A stretch of 64,000 nt of DNA, taken from contig OY970224.1 of NCBI GenBank assembly GCA_963714035.1, positions 3,286,001-3,350,000 of the forward strand, in the 5' to 3' direction. The notes beneath the pieces are model-generated. The model worked only from the letters and a program-made list of their open reading frames with translations. It was not told where the DNA came from and searched no databases. Position 1 is the first letter of the stretch. Every line of letters begins with the position of its first letter. The DNA is from DATFVB01 sp963714035. GTDB lineage: Bacteria; Acidobacteriota; Thermoanaerobaculia; UBA5066; DATFVB01. Of the stretch, positions 23,238-31,932 are shown piece by piece. The position numbers were made by a program, and so were the translations under genes.

Positions 23238-24757
23238 GAGGTTGGCTCTCCCGAGCGCTTCACCATCATTTTGTTCCGGGGATCGCTGGACTAGTCACGG
23301 CGGTCGTCATCTTCTGGGCGTGGGGTTCGCTCCGCGCGAACCCGATCATCCACGACGAAGCCTCGTACCTTCTCCAGGCGAAGATCTTCGCGGCGGGGCG
23401 CTGGACGATGCCGCCGCCGCCGCTGCCGGAGTTCTTCGAGCAGTTCCACGTGCTCGTGACACCGGCGGTCGCGTCGAAATACCCGGCGGGTCATGCGCTG
23501 CTGCTTGCTCCAGGCGTACTGCTGGGGCTTCCGGGGACCGTTCCCGTGATTCTCGACGCCCTGACCGGCGCGCTGATTTTCCTCCTCGCACGGCGCGTCT
23601 CGGACTCGGCGACCGCGGCCGTGACGTGGTTCTTCTGGCTCACGGCTCCGGACACGCTGCGATTCGCGCCCTCCTATTTCTCTGAGACGTCGAGTCTGGC
23701 TCTCATCCTTGTGGCGTGGTGGGCGCTCCTCCGTTTTCGGGAGACCCAAAGCTTGGGCGCCCTGCTTGCGACGGGAGCCGCCGTCGGCTGGGCGGCGATC
23801 TCTCGGCCGTTGACGGCGCTCGCTGCAGCCCTGCCAATCGGGATCTTCCTGCTGCGGGGGATCGGAAATGCCGATGGAGTTCGATCATGGCGCTGGCTGG
23901 CGATTCCCGTCCTCAGCGGGGCGGTGATTCTGACGATCCTTCCTTTCCAGAACTGGAGAACGACCGGCGACTGGCGAGTGTCTCCCTACGAGCTCTACAA
24001 CCGGCTGTACGCGCCCCATGACGCGCTCGGCTTTCGAGCGGACCTGACGCCATCGGTTCGCGCGCTGCCGCCGGACTTGCAGGATTTTTCCTCGACGCTT
24101 CTCGAGTTTCACCGGCAGCAGACTTTCCCGGCACTTCCGGGAACGATCGCGAGAAGGCTGGGAGCTCTCGCCCGGAACGTGTGGGGAGGGTGGAGATGGC
24201 CGCTCGCGATCCTGGCGGTCGTCGGCCTTTTTGGCATGGCTCGGGAGGGTTTGTTCGCGCTGGGGACGGCCGCTTTGATCTTCGGAGCGTACCTGCTGCA
24301 CGCCCACGATCCTCTCTGGACGCTGTACTACTACGAAGGAGAACCGGCGCTGGCGTTCGCGAGCGCCGTCGGATGCATCATTGTCGTTCGCTGGTTGCGT
24401 CGCCAGTTCCCTTCGCGAGTGATTGCGGCTGCCCTCGGCGCGCTGATGACTGCCATTGCAGTGTTCGGCTCGATGGATGCCTTCCAGTCCCGCTCGGTGC
24501 TCGCGCTCCACGCCTCGGAGCAGAGGTCCTTTCTGGCCCGAGTCGTGCGGCTGCCGGGGAAGGCGATCGTCTTCATCCGCTATCCGCCGGGCGTGTTCGT
24601 CGGTCACAGTCTGATCTTCAACGATCCGGATTTCGACCGAACACGAATCTGGTTCGCCTATGATCGTGGCTCGGACGATCAAAGATTGGAGAGGGCTGCC
24701 CCGGATCGACGGCCGTATCTCTGGGACAACGGGAGGCACCGTTTCCTTCCGCTATAA
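23234..24757 (+). CDS. GT-C family (PMT/ArnT-like) membrane glycosyltransferase
   Basis: The 507-residue protein has about ten hydrophobic helices. The first extracytoplasmic loop has IIHDEASYLLQAKIFAAG, the Asp-Glu catalytic motif of the PMT/ArnT (GT39/GT83) superfamily, then SKYPAGHALLLAPG. These enzymes move a sugar from a polyprenyl carrier onto lipid or polysaccharide outside the inner membrane. The TTG start overlaps the GT2 stop, so the carrier-loading and transfer enzymes are coupled. The C-terminal domain (VFIRYPPG...WFAYDRGSDDQRL) is shared with the protein at 30015-31913. Its 3' end contains the purM -10 box. Confidence 0.83.
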   Translation: MRGWLSRALHHHFVPGIAGLVTAVVIFWAWGSLRANPIIHDEASYLLQAKIFAAGRWTMPPPPLPEFFEQFHVLVTPAVASKYPAGHALLLAPGVLLGLPGTVPVILDALTGALIFLLARRVSDSATAAVTWFFWLTAPDTLRFAPSYFSETSSLALILVAWWALLRFRETQSLGALLATGAAVGWAAISRPLTALAAALPIGIFLLRGIGNADGVRSWRWLAIPVLSGAVILTILPFQNWRTTGDWRVSPYELYNRLYAPHDALGFRADLTPSVRALPPDLQDFSSTLLEFHRQQTFPALPGTIARRLGALARNVWGGWRWPLAILAVVGLFGMAREGLFALGTAALIFGAYLLHAHDPLWTLYYYEGEPALAFASAVGCIIVVRWLRRQFPSRVIAAALGALMTAIAVFGSMDAFQSRSVLALHASEQRSFLARVVRLPGKAIVFIRYPPGVFVGHSLIFNDPDFDRTRIWFAYDRGSDDQRLERAAPDRRPYLWDNGRHRFLPL

Positions 24758-24758
24758 T
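24753..24758 (+). promoter_or_regulatory. TATAAT box for purM
   Basis: A perfect TATAAT lies within the last codons of the preceding gene and ends nine bases before the purM TTG at 24768. No ribosome binding site is present, so the purM mRNA is likely leaderless or nearly so. Confidence 0.55.
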
Positions 24759-24767
24759 CCACCGCTC

Positions 24768-25817
24768 TTGAAACCCTCCCGCTACGCCTCGGCCGGCGTC
24801 GACATCGACGCCAAGATGAACGCGATCGCCGCGTCGAAGGACGCCATCCGATCGACGTTCACGAAGGGCGTTCTCGGCGACGTCGGCGGCTTCGGAGGGC
24901 TCTTCAAGCCCGATTTTTCGAAGTACGCGGAGCCGGTCCTCGTGGCCTCGACCGACGGGGTCGGCACGAAGCTGAAGGTCGCCGCGATCGCCGGGCGCCA
25001 CGACACCTGCGGCGCCGATCTCGTCAACCACTGCGTCAACGACATCCTCGTTCAGGGCGCGGAGCCGCTCTTCTTCCTCGATTACGTCGCGACCGGGAAG
25101 GTCGAGCCGGGCGTGATCGAGCAGGTAATCGGTTCCGTCGCGCGGGGCTGCCGGGAAAACGGCTGCGCGCTCCTCGGCGGCGAAACGGCCGAAATGCCGG
25201 GGATGTACGCCCTCGGCGACTACGACGTGGCCGGGACGATCGTGGGGGCCGTCGACCGGAAGAAGATCCTCGACGGCTCGCGCATCGCGGCGGGCGACGT
25301 GCTCGTCGGCCTTCCGTCCGCCGGCCTGCACACGAACGGCTACTCGCTCGCGCGGAAGATCTTCTTCGACGAGCTGAAGAAGAAGCCGGACGACGTCATC
25401 AAGGAATGCGCCGGAAAGACCGTCGCCGATCTGCTCCTCGCTCCCCATCTTTCGTATCTCGAAACGCTCCGCCCCCTTCTCGCGGAAGACCTCGTGCACG
25501 GCATGTCCCACATCACCGGCGGCGGCTTTTTCGACAACATCCCCCGCGTCCTTCCCGAGCACGTCGGCGTGACGATCAAAGCCGGGGCCTGGCCGATCCC
25601 GCCGCTCTTCGAGTACATCGCGGAGAAGGGGAAAGTCGGTGCCGAGGAGATGTTCCGCGTCTTCAACATGGGGATCGGAATGATCCTCTTCGTCGCGCCC
25701 GGCGACCTTGTGCGCGTCGCGAAGATCCTCGAGCAAGGCGAGGCTTATTTCTACGCCATTGGGAATGCGAACGCGGGGAATCGCGAAGTGACCATCGACT
25801 TCCGCACCTCGGAATAG
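24768..25817 (+). CDS. purM: phosphoribosylformylglycinamidine cyclo-ligase (AIR synthetase)
   Basis: PurM closes the imidazole ring to give 5-aminoimidazole ribotide using ATP. The 349-residue length is standard. Motifs are LVASTDGVGTKLKVA, DLVNHCVNDILVQGAEPLFF, CALLGGETAEMPGMY, VGLPSAGLHTNGYSL and MSHITGGGFFDNIPR. I take the TTG at 24768 (LKPSRYASAGVDIDA) as the start, supported by TATAAT just upstream. A longer open frame to 24660 overlaps the previous gene. Its neighbours are glycan genes, so it stands alone among them with its own promoter. Confidence 0.95.
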   Translation: MKPSRYASAGVDIDAKMNAIAASKDAIRSTFTKGVLGDVGGFGGLFKPDFSKYAEPVLVASTDGVGTKLKVAAIAGRHDTCGADLVNHCVNDILVQGAEPLFFLDYVATGKVEPGVIEQVIGSVARGCRENGCALLGGETAEMPGMYALGDYDVAGTIVGAVDRKKILDGSRIAAGDVLVGLPSAGLHTNGYSLARKIFFDELKKKPDDVIKECAGKTVADLLLAPHLSYLETLRPLLAEDLVHGMSHITGGGFFDNIPRVLPEHVGVTIKAGAWPIPPLFEYIAEKGKVGAEEMFRVFNMGIGMILFVAPGDLVRVAKILEQGEAYFYAIGNANAGNREVTIDFRTSE

Positions 25818-25841
25818 GTCACCTCCGGCGTGAGCCCTTCA

Positions 25842-25897
25842 CCTCTCCCGGCGGGAGAGGTCGACGAGCGAAGCTCGGCGGGTGAGGGAGCCCCGGG
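25842..25897. repeat. left repeat arm of the first DUF559 element
   Basis: The arm contains the hairpin CCTCTCCCGGCGGGAGAGG (25842-25860), GAGCGAAGCTC, and then GGGTGAGGGAGCCCCGGG. The same words reappear in inverted order to the right of the DUF559 gene (26276-26373), so the gene lies within a long imperfect inverted repeat. Confidence 0.75.
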
Positions 25898-25922
25898 TCT
25901 CCGTTAAACTGCCGCCCAACGG

Positions 25923-26435
25923 ATGCCCCATTTACGACTGCCCCCTTCCCATCGAGATGACGCTCGTCGTTTGCGGCGGGAACTGACCCCTGGCGAACGC
26001 CTCCTCTGGAAAGCTCTTCGCTCTCGGCAATTTGCCCGCTTCAAGTTTCGACGACAACATCCGTTCGGTCCGTTCATCCTCGACTTCTTCTGTATCGAGC
26101 GAATGCTGGCGGTCGAGTTGGATGGGGGCGGCCACTCGGTGGATACGGCATCAGCCTACGGCCGAGAACGAACCGAGTGGCTGACGAGCCAGGGGGTCAG
26201 GGTCTTGCGCTTCTGGAATCCGGATATCCACCAAAATCTCGACGGCGTGCTTCAGGCGATTGTCGCGGCGTTGATGGGGGCTCCCTCACCCGTGTCTACC
26301 TCCGTTGGCACGGCCTCTCCCGCCTGCGTGGCCGAAGCCACTTCGGCGCGGCGAAGGCCCGCCGGGAGAGGCGACCCGAATGAGCGCCAGCGGCTGGATC
26401 GGTCGCGGAGCCATCCCGGGGAGGCCGAATCGTGA
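25923..26435 (+). CDS. DUF559 PD-(D/E)XK nuclease-like protein
   Basis: The core (residues about 15-115) reads RRELTPGERLLWKALRSRQ, FKFRRQHPFGPFILDFFC and LAVELDGGGHS, then VRVLRFWNPDI. This is the DUF559/Vsr-like PD-(D/E)XK fold. The helix Glu, the Asp of LDF, the Glu-x-Asp and a downstream Arg are in the expected places. Related domains act as endonucleases; this single-domain group is uncharacterised. Residues after about 118 are translated repeat (the right arm) and run on to 26435, overlapping the GTG of the next gene. Repeat arms enclose the gene. A second DUF559 gene at 35244 is similarly placed. It appears to be a mobile passenger between purM and the membrane protein genes. Confidence 0.85.
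   Translation: MPHLRLPPSHRDDARRLRRELTPGERLLWKALRSRQFARFKFRRQHPFGPFILDFFCIERMLAVELDGGGHSVDTASAYGRERTEWLTSQGVRVLRFWNPDIHQNLDGVLQAIVAALMGAPSPVSTSVGTASPACVAEATSARRRPAGRGDPNERQRLDRSRSHPGEAES
26276..26373. repeat. right repeat arm of the first DUF559 element
   Basis: It holds GGGGGCTCCCTCACCC, then GGCCTCTCCCGCC, and ends CCCGCCGGGAGAGGCG. These are the inverted counterparts of the words in the left arm at 25842-25897. It is translated as the tail of the DUF559 frame. Confidence 0.7.
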
Positions 26436-28213
26436 AACGCCTTCGGCGCAGTGGTCCCGAGCTCCTGATCCTTCTCGGCGGCCTCGTCTTCGCCCTCCTC
26501 GGGCGCGGAAGGTGGGCGAACGTCGAGGCCGACCATGGCTTCTGGTACTCCGCCACGCAGAGCCTCGTTTCCGGCGGCCGTGCCATGCACGAAGTCCGCT
26601 TGCAGTGGGGCCCAGGATCACTCTGGATCCTCGAGGCGATCGGGTACGTCTTCGGGATGCGTGTCGCGAGCTTCGTGGCGTTCCAGTTCGTGGTGGGCCT
26701 TCTGGCTATTTTGGGTGTCCAAGTATTCGCCCGGCGCTTTCTCGGACCGATCGAACAATGGATATGCGCGGTAACGCTCGTTGTGCTGATCTTGTGGATG
26801 CCCGGCCCGGGAAATCTGCTCTATCCGTGTGCGTTCGCGATGTCGCAAGCGCTCTTACTGTCAGTCGCTGCGCTACTTCTGCACGATGTCTTTGTCCGCC
26901 GGCGCAACGTCTACGGCGCGATCGCGACGGGAATTCTCGGCGGAGCGACGTTTCTCACCAAGCAGGAATTCGGCGTTGTCGCTGTTCTCGGGGTCGGTGC
27001 TCGCACGATCTTCGCATCAAACCTCGACGGCAAAACGAAGGCGCGATTTCTGGCGGCGTCCTCAGCCGCCTTTCTCGCGACCTACTTCGGCGTCCTGCTC
27101 GCGATCTCCGGCAGTGAGGGCTTTCGCCATCTCGTTCACTCGAACCTGCTCTGGCCTTGGACCCCCGTTCCGGGCCCTTGGAAGAATTTCTACAGGAAAA
27201 CCCTTGGTCTGGACGATCCGGGTTCGCGGCTGGTCGAGGCGACGAACTCATTCATCGACGTCGTGGCGTTGGGCGGGACCGCCTGGTTCGCACTCTATTT
27301 CTTTGATCTGCCGCGTCGCCGCCGCCTCGCCTTGGCAGGGGGCCTCGTGGCAGCCTGGGTGCTCTGGTGGTGGCGATGGACGGAGGGAAGCCACTTTCTT
27401 CCAATGACCCTGGTTTTACCGTCGATCGTCGGTTCGACGCTCCTCTTCCTTGGTCATTTCCGGAACGTGAGTTCGCCCCGCCCACATGGGGAGGGGGTAC
27501 AGGAGGCAGGGTTGCACGAGAGGGCAAACGGCCTGGGCCCGCTCGCCGCCCTCGCCGCTGGCGCTCTCGTGCTCCTTCAACGGGTGGGGTATCGCGGGAA
27601 CACCGACGGGTCATACGCCGGAATTGGATACGTACTGGCGTTGCCGGTGGCTGCGCCGCTCATCTGGCGAGCTATCCGCGGCCCGCGGGCGGCGGGCTGG
27701 CGGTCGGTCCTTGCGCTGGCACTCCTTCTCGCCCCCCTTGTCCGGTTCGGCTTTGGGCGTCTCGAGGTGCTCGAGCGCGAATGGCGGAACACGACGGCTC
27801 TCGATACTCCGCGCGGTATCGTGCACGTGAGCAACAACTACGCATTCTTGATTTCGACGTACGAATTCTTGAAGGCCAACACGGCGCCGGGCGATCCGAT
27901 CCTGATGATGCCGCAGACATTCGGCCTGGATTTCCTGCTCGATCTCCGGAGTCTTTCTTACTTCGTATGGGTGTCTCCCGGATATCTTACCGACGAGAAG
28001 GAACTGATCGCGCGGTTGAATATCACGCCACCCACGGCAGCCATAATTTTTGAGGGCGGTCTCGGGATTTTACGCAGCGGACAATTCGGCAGGGGCTTCG
28101 CTGACGAGGTCGTGCGATGGCTCGAGGTCAATCTGCCGGGGGGCGACCACTTCGGAAATGAAGCGATTCCTTCCGAGCGAAGATTCCTTCCTCCTCCTCA
28201 CGGAAAGGCGTAG
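26432..28213 (+). CDS. polytopic membrane protein, GT-C-like, paralogue 1
   Basis: The 593-residue protein has about ten to eleven membrane helices, starting GPELLILLGGLVFALLGRG. The extracytoplasmic loop reads ADHGFWYSATQSLVSGGRAMHEVRL then WGPGSLWILEA. This is the type in which an acidic residue and a D/E-x-x-x-(Y/W)GP pattern replace the classical DE motif, seen also at 28217, 33791 and 51937. The GTG start overlaps the DUF559 stop. An in-frame repeat insertion near residue 349 (RPHGEGVQEAG) breaks a loop. It is 62% or so identical by eye to the next gene in its first 150 residues, so the two arose by tandem duplication. A sugar transferase role is inferred only. Confidence 0.75.
   Translation: MKRLRRSGPELLILLGGLVFALLGRGRWANVEADHGFWYSATQSLVSGGRAMHEVRLQWGPGSLWILEAIGYVFGMRVASFVAFQFVVGLLAILGVQVFARRFLGPIEQWICAVTLVVLILWMPGPGNLLYPCAFAMSQALLLSVAALLLHDVFVRRRNVYGAIATGILGGATFLTKQEFGVVAVLGVGARTIFASNLDGKTKARFLAASSAAFLATYFGVLLAISGSEGFRHLVHSNLLWPWTPVPGPWKNFYRKTLGLDDPGSRLVEATNSFIDVVALGGTAWFALYFFDLPRRRRLALAGGLVAAWVLWWWRWTEGSHFLPMTLVLPSIVGSTLLFLGHFRNVSSPRPHGEGVQEAGLHERANGLGPLAALAAGALVLLQRVGYRGNTDGSYAGIGYVLALPVAAPLIWRAIRGPRAAGWRSVLALALLLAPLVRFGFGRLEVLEREWRNTTALDTPRGIVHVSNNYAFLISTYEFLKANTAPGDPILMMPQTFGLDFLLDLRSLSYFVWVSPGYLTDEKELIARLNITPPTAAIIFEGGLGILRSGQFGRGFADEVVRWLEVNLPGGDHFGNEAIPSERRFLPPPHGKA
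27476..27496. repeat. palindromic CCCC-CAnnTGGGGAGGGG repeat inside a gene
   Basis: CCCCGCCCACATGGGGAGGG is one of the family found en masse at 35.1-36.4 kb. Here it is in frame within the membrane protein gene and is translated as RPHGEG. The paralogous gene has a similar repeat at the equivalent loop. Confidence 0.75.
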
Positions 28214-28216
28214 AGC

Positions 28217-30061
28217 GTGAAGCGCCTGAGATCTTTCGGCCCCGAGCTCCTGATCCTCCTTGGAGGTTTGGCATTTGTCATTCTCGGTCGCGGCCGGTGG
28301 GCGAACCTCACCGAGGATCACGGCTTCTGGTTTTCCGCCGTCCAAGGTCTCCTCTCCGGCGGACGCGCCATGCACGAGGTACGTCTCCAGTATGGTCCCG
28401 TCTCTCTTTGGGTTCTCGAGGCGGCGTGCCGGATATTTGGGACGCGGACCGCGACAATCGTCGTGCTCCAATTCGTGGTCGGCCTCGCCGGAATCGTTGG
28501 TGTTCAATGGCTGGCGCGTCCCTTTTTGTCGCCGGTCGAGCGCTGGCTCTCGGCCGCGATTACGGTGCCGCTGATCGTCTGGATGGTCGGTCCCGGAAAC
28601 CTTCTCTACCCGTGCGCGTTCGCGATGTCTCACGGTCTTCTTTTCGCCGTCCTGGCAATTCTGCTCCAGCGGTTCTTCGTCGGCCGGGGTCTGAGGGGCG
28701 AGTCCATAATCGCTGGAGCTCTCGCCGGCGTCACTGTTCTCACGAAGCAGGAATTTGGAGTGTCGGCATTCCTGGGGATTTTTTCGGTGACCATCTTTTC
28801 CCGGGCGCTCTCGAAGGGAAAGAAGGCCGGCGCGATTGCGATGGCTTCGATCGGTCTCGCCGCTTCGTATTTTGGAATCCTCCTGCTTGCGCGGCACGGG
28901 GACACGTTTCTTCACCTCGTCCGATCGAACCTCTTGTGGCCGTGGGTCCCCGTCCCCCCGTCGTGGAGTCGGCTTTTCTCGCGCTACCTCGGCCTGGACA
29001 ATCCGGCGGCCCGATTTCGAGAAATGACGGACTCTTTCCTGTATGTCGCGGCCTTCGGTGGAACGGCGTGGCTCGCGCTGCACGGAACCGCCGTTCGAAT
29101 TCGAAGAGCGATTCTCGCCTTCGCTCTCGCGCTCGTCTGGGCGATCTGGTACTGGCGCTGGACGGAGGGCGGGCATTTTCTGCCTATGACTCTCGTATTG
29201 CCGGCGATCATCGGTTCGACGATCGTCATGGTTGGCCATTGGCAGAATGCGGGGGTCCCGAATCCCGGCGTCGTTGTGAATGAGGACCGAAGCCACGCCT
29301 TCCTGGATTCCCGCTTTCGCGGGAATGACAGGCCGAATTCACCCTCCCCATCTGGGGAGGGGGCGCAGGGGGTGGGGTTTCAGGACGAGGGCGCCTTCGT
29401 CGCACTCGTCTTGGGCGCTCTCGTGCTCCTCCAGCGCGAGGGGTATCGGGGTGGTATCGAGGGCTACTACTCCGGAATGGGCTACGTAACGGCGGTACCG
29501 GTGGCGGCTCCTCTCTTGTGGCGGCTGATTCGGGGGCCGAGGAGATCCGGCTGGCGAACCGTGGTCGCGGCATTCGTCGCGGCCGGCCTGCTGTGCCTTT
29601 TTGGGGTGGGCCGCCTCCGCGCTCTCGAGCGCGGGTGGAGCGGCACGACCGCATACGTCACTCCCCGCGGCAGGGTGTACCTGTCGTCCGGATTCACGAA
29701 GGCCATTCCGGATACGGCCCGATTCCTCGAAGCGCATTCGCGTCCGGGCGACGCCATCCTGGTTCTTCCCGGCACGTTCGGGCTCGACTTTCTGCTCGAC
29801 CGAAGGAACCTGGCGTTCTTTCCCTACGTCGTGCCCGGCTATCTGACTCCGTCGGGAGAGCGTGAACTGATCGAGCGCTGCGCGAAGACCCCTCCGCGTG
29901 CGGCGGTCGTCTTCGAGCACACGCTCGGCATTCTGCGAAGCGGAGACTTCGAGCGCGGGTTCGCCGACGCACTGATCGGGTGGTTGAAGACGAGTCTTTC
30001 CGTCCGCGAGACGTTCAGCTATCCGGAAGGACAGACCGGCTTTCGGCTCTGGGCGAAGTGA
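28217..30061 (+). CDS. polytopic membrane protein, GT-C-like, paralogue 2
   Basis: The 614-residue protein begins VKRLRSFGPELLILLGGLAF, three bases after the stop of its paralogue. It shares the loop EDHGFWFSAVQGLLSGGRAMHEVRL then YGPVSLWVLEA and the ending RSGDFERGFADALIGWLK. Around residues 350-390 it carries two unrelated repeat insertions in one loop: an RGND-encoding copy of the 27-base repeat (29303-29329) and a PSPSGEG-encoding palindrome (29342-29361). The flanking helices match paralogue 1, so the loop tolerates the insert. Its 3' end overlaps the convergent gene at 30015 by 47 bases. Predicted to act in surface glycan assembly. Confidence 0.75.
   Translation: MKRLRSFGPELLILLGGLAFVILGRGRWANLTEDHGFWFSAVQGLLSGGRAMHEVRLQYGPVSLWVLEAACRIFGTRTATIVVLQFVVGLAGIVGVQWLARPFLSPVERWLSAAITVPLIVWMVGPGNLLYPCAFAMSHGLLFAVLAILLQRFFVGRGLRGESIIAGALAGVTVLTKQEFGVSAFLGIFSVTIFSRALSKGKKAGAIAMASIGLAASYFGILLLARHGDTFLHLVRSNLLWPWVPVPPSWSRLFSRYLGLDNPAARFREMTDSFLYVAAFGGTAWLALHGTAVRIRRAILAFALALVWAIWYWRWTEGGHFLPMTLVLPAIIGSTIVMVGHWQNAGVPNPGVVVNEDRSHAFLDSRFRGNDRPNSPSPSGEGAQGVGFQDEGAFVALVLGALVLLQREGYRGGIEGYYSGMGYVTAVPVAAPLLWRLIRGPRRSGWRTVVAAFVAAGLLCLFGVGRLRALERGWSGTTAYVTPRGRVYLSSGFTKAIPDTARFLEAHSRPGDAILVLPGTFGLDFLLDRRNLAFFPYVVPGYLTPSGERELIERCAKTPPRAAVVFEHTLGILRSGDFERGFADALIGWLKTSLSVRETFSYPEGQTGFRLWAK
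29303..29361. repeat. two different repeat insertions inside a coding region
   Basis: 29303-29329 is an exact copy of the 27-base GCGGGAATGAC-type repeat (the family flanking the GIY-YIG gene) in inverted orientation. 29342-29361 is CCCTCCCCATCTGGGGAGGG, a member of the family around the second DUF559 gene. Both keep the host gene in frame. Confidence 0.88.
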
Positions 30062-31913
30062 GCGTGGCGCCCGAGGTTCCCACCAGGCCCTCCTCTTCCG
30101 CGGTGAGCGGCAGATCCAGGCGAATCAGAGAGCCCGGCCCTTCGAGATAGAGAAAAGGGATCCGGTCGGGAGAGATGGCGCGAAGGCGCGCGTTGTCGGC
30201 GCCTCGATCGTAAGCGAGCCAGACGTGCTCGTGGTCGAGATCGGCATCGTTTTCGATCAGGCTGCGGTAGGAGAGATGGGCGGGGCCATATCGAACGAAG
30301 ACCACGGCTCGCTTCGACGAAATCGCCTGGATCTTCCGAAGGAATTGCGCCTTTGGCTCCGTCTCCGCCATCTGCTCGAAACGAGAGCGACGGAGTCCCT
30401 GGAAAGCGGGCACGAGCAACAGAGCGATCAGGCAGATTCCGGCCGCAGCGGCAACCGGGCGTTCTTCCGGAGGCGGCGGCTCGAGGGACTCCCGCCCCCC
30501 GATTGGTCCAACCAGCAGGCCCCAAAGGCCTTGCGATGCCAGAAAGAAGAGCGCGGGATAGATCTCCATGTAGTACTTCGTCAGGTGCGCGGGATGGGAA
30601 AGTGTCAGATAGGCGAGGAAATCAATGGCCGCGGCGATCGCCGCGAAGCGTAGCTCCCCTCGGCCGAGAAAGATCGCGCAGACGAGGAACGGCAGAATGA
30701 CGGCACGCCAGCCGGGGAAGGCGTCGTGGCAGATCGTCAGGGTTCGTTCGACGATCAGCCGCGGGATGTCGGCATAGCGATGCGTGAGGCGGGAGCGGTA
30801 GAGCGTCGTCCGGACCCGATCGAGGTCGGGCGGCAGTGTTCGAACGGGAGCCGGCGGCGGACCGAATCCGAGAGCGTCATAGGGTGTGTACCAGCGGACG
30901 TGCAGCACGAGCGGCGAGACCTTCCAGTCGCCCGTCGTCTCCCGGTTCCAGAGCGGGAGAACGAGCAGGATCGCCGCTCCCACCGCCACCGTCGAGGCGA
31001 GCGGCTTCCATCGCCCGGTCTTCGCAATCCTTCGAATCACGACGACGGCGATCGGGATCGCGACGGCGAACATCGTCAGCGGTCGAGTGATCGCTCCCCA
31101 TCCGACGAAGAAGGCCAACAGAAGAAGATCGCCCGGGTGGTCCCGCTTCCTCCACCGGTTGAGCGCCCACCAGCTCGCGACCACGAGCATCGTCGAGAGA
31201 TGCTCCGACATGAATCTCTGCAAGGGCGCCTCCCCGTGCGGATTCGCAATCCAGAGAATCCAGGTCAGCGACGCGACCCATGGTCCTGCGAGGTTCCGGG
31301 CGAGCGAGAAGACCAGGCCCGACGTGATGCCGACGAGGAGAATCGGAACGAGGAACGGCGCACCGATCCAGATGCCGGGCACGAGCGCCAGCGGAAACCC
31401 CGGAGGATATTTGGCGGCCGTGAAAGGCGAGCGGAAGACGTACATCTGCTCGAAGAATTCGGGGATCGGCGCCGGCGGAGCCGTCCAGTGCCCGTCGGCG
31501 AGGAGCCTCGCCTGCATGAGATAAGCCGCCTCGTCCGGACCGGTCGCTATCGACCGGAGAGGCCCCTGGGCGTACCCGGCGAGAACGAGCGAAAGGATTC
31601 CCACCGCCAGTGGGGCTCTCCTGCTCTGGAGCACCGATTCGACGCGGAGCGCGGCACGGGAGAGGGGTTCCGCAAACGTCACGCGAGCCAACGCCCGGCG
31701 AGAGGAATGAACGATCCAATCGGCGGCGAGGGCCAGGGCGCCGGCTTCGACAAAGAAGAGCATCCACGTACCCGCCTGGACTGTCCAGATCTCGCGGTCC
31801 GGCACGAAAAGATAGGAAGGGGGGTATCGGACGACCCGATGGATCAGCCACAAAGCGGCGACGGATCCGGCGAGAGCGGGATTGGCGACCCGAAGAAGCG
31901 ATTTCTTCTGCAT
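30015..31913 (-). CDS. GT-C family (PMT/ArnT-like) membrane glycosyltransferase
   Basis: The 632-residue protein has about eleven helices and the motif TGPDEAAYLMQARLLADG, then AAKYPPGFPLALVPGIW, i.e. the extracytoplasmic Asp-Glu pair of PMT/ArnT-type transferases. The C-terminal region (VVFVRYGPA...WLAYDRGADNARL) matches the protein at 23234-24757, so the two are paralogues. The start is the ATG at 31913, 19 bases after the stop of the upstream gene; the frame above it shadows that gene. It is the last gene of a three-gene minus-strand block of membrane proteins (30015-35116). The substrate is unknown. Confidence 0.83.
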   Translation of the reverse strand: MQKKSLLRVANPALAGSVAALWLIHRVVRYPPSYLFVPDREIWTVQAGTWMLFFVEAGALALAADWIVHSSRRALARVTFAEPLSRAALRVESVLQSRRAPLAVGILSLVLAGYAQGPLRSIATGPDEAAYLMQARLLADGHWTAPPAPIPEFFEQMYVFRSPFTAAKYPPGFPLALVPGIWIGAPFLVPILLVGITSGLVFSLARNLAGPWVASLTWILWIANPHGEAPLQRFMSEHLSTMLVVASWWALNRWRKRDHPGDLLLLAFFVGWGAITRPLTMFAVAIPIAVVVIRRIAKTGRWKPLASTVAVGAAILLVLPLWNRETTGDWKVSPLVLHVRWYTPYDALGFGPPPAPVRTLPPDLDRVRTTLYRSRLTHRYADIPRLIVERTLTICHDAFPGWRAVILPFLVCAIFLGRGELRFAAIAAAIDFLAYLTLSHPAHLTKYYMEIYPALFFLASQGLWGLLVGPIGGRESLEPPPPEERPVAAAAGICLIALLLVPAFQGLRRSRFEQMAETEPKAQFLRKIQAISSKRAVVFVRYGPAHLSYRSLIENDADLDHEHVWLAYDRGADNARLRAISPDRIPFLYLEGPGSLIRLDLPLTAEEEGLVGTSGATLTSPRAESRSVLPDS

Positions 31914-31932
31914 CGGCCGCAAGGCGACCCTT

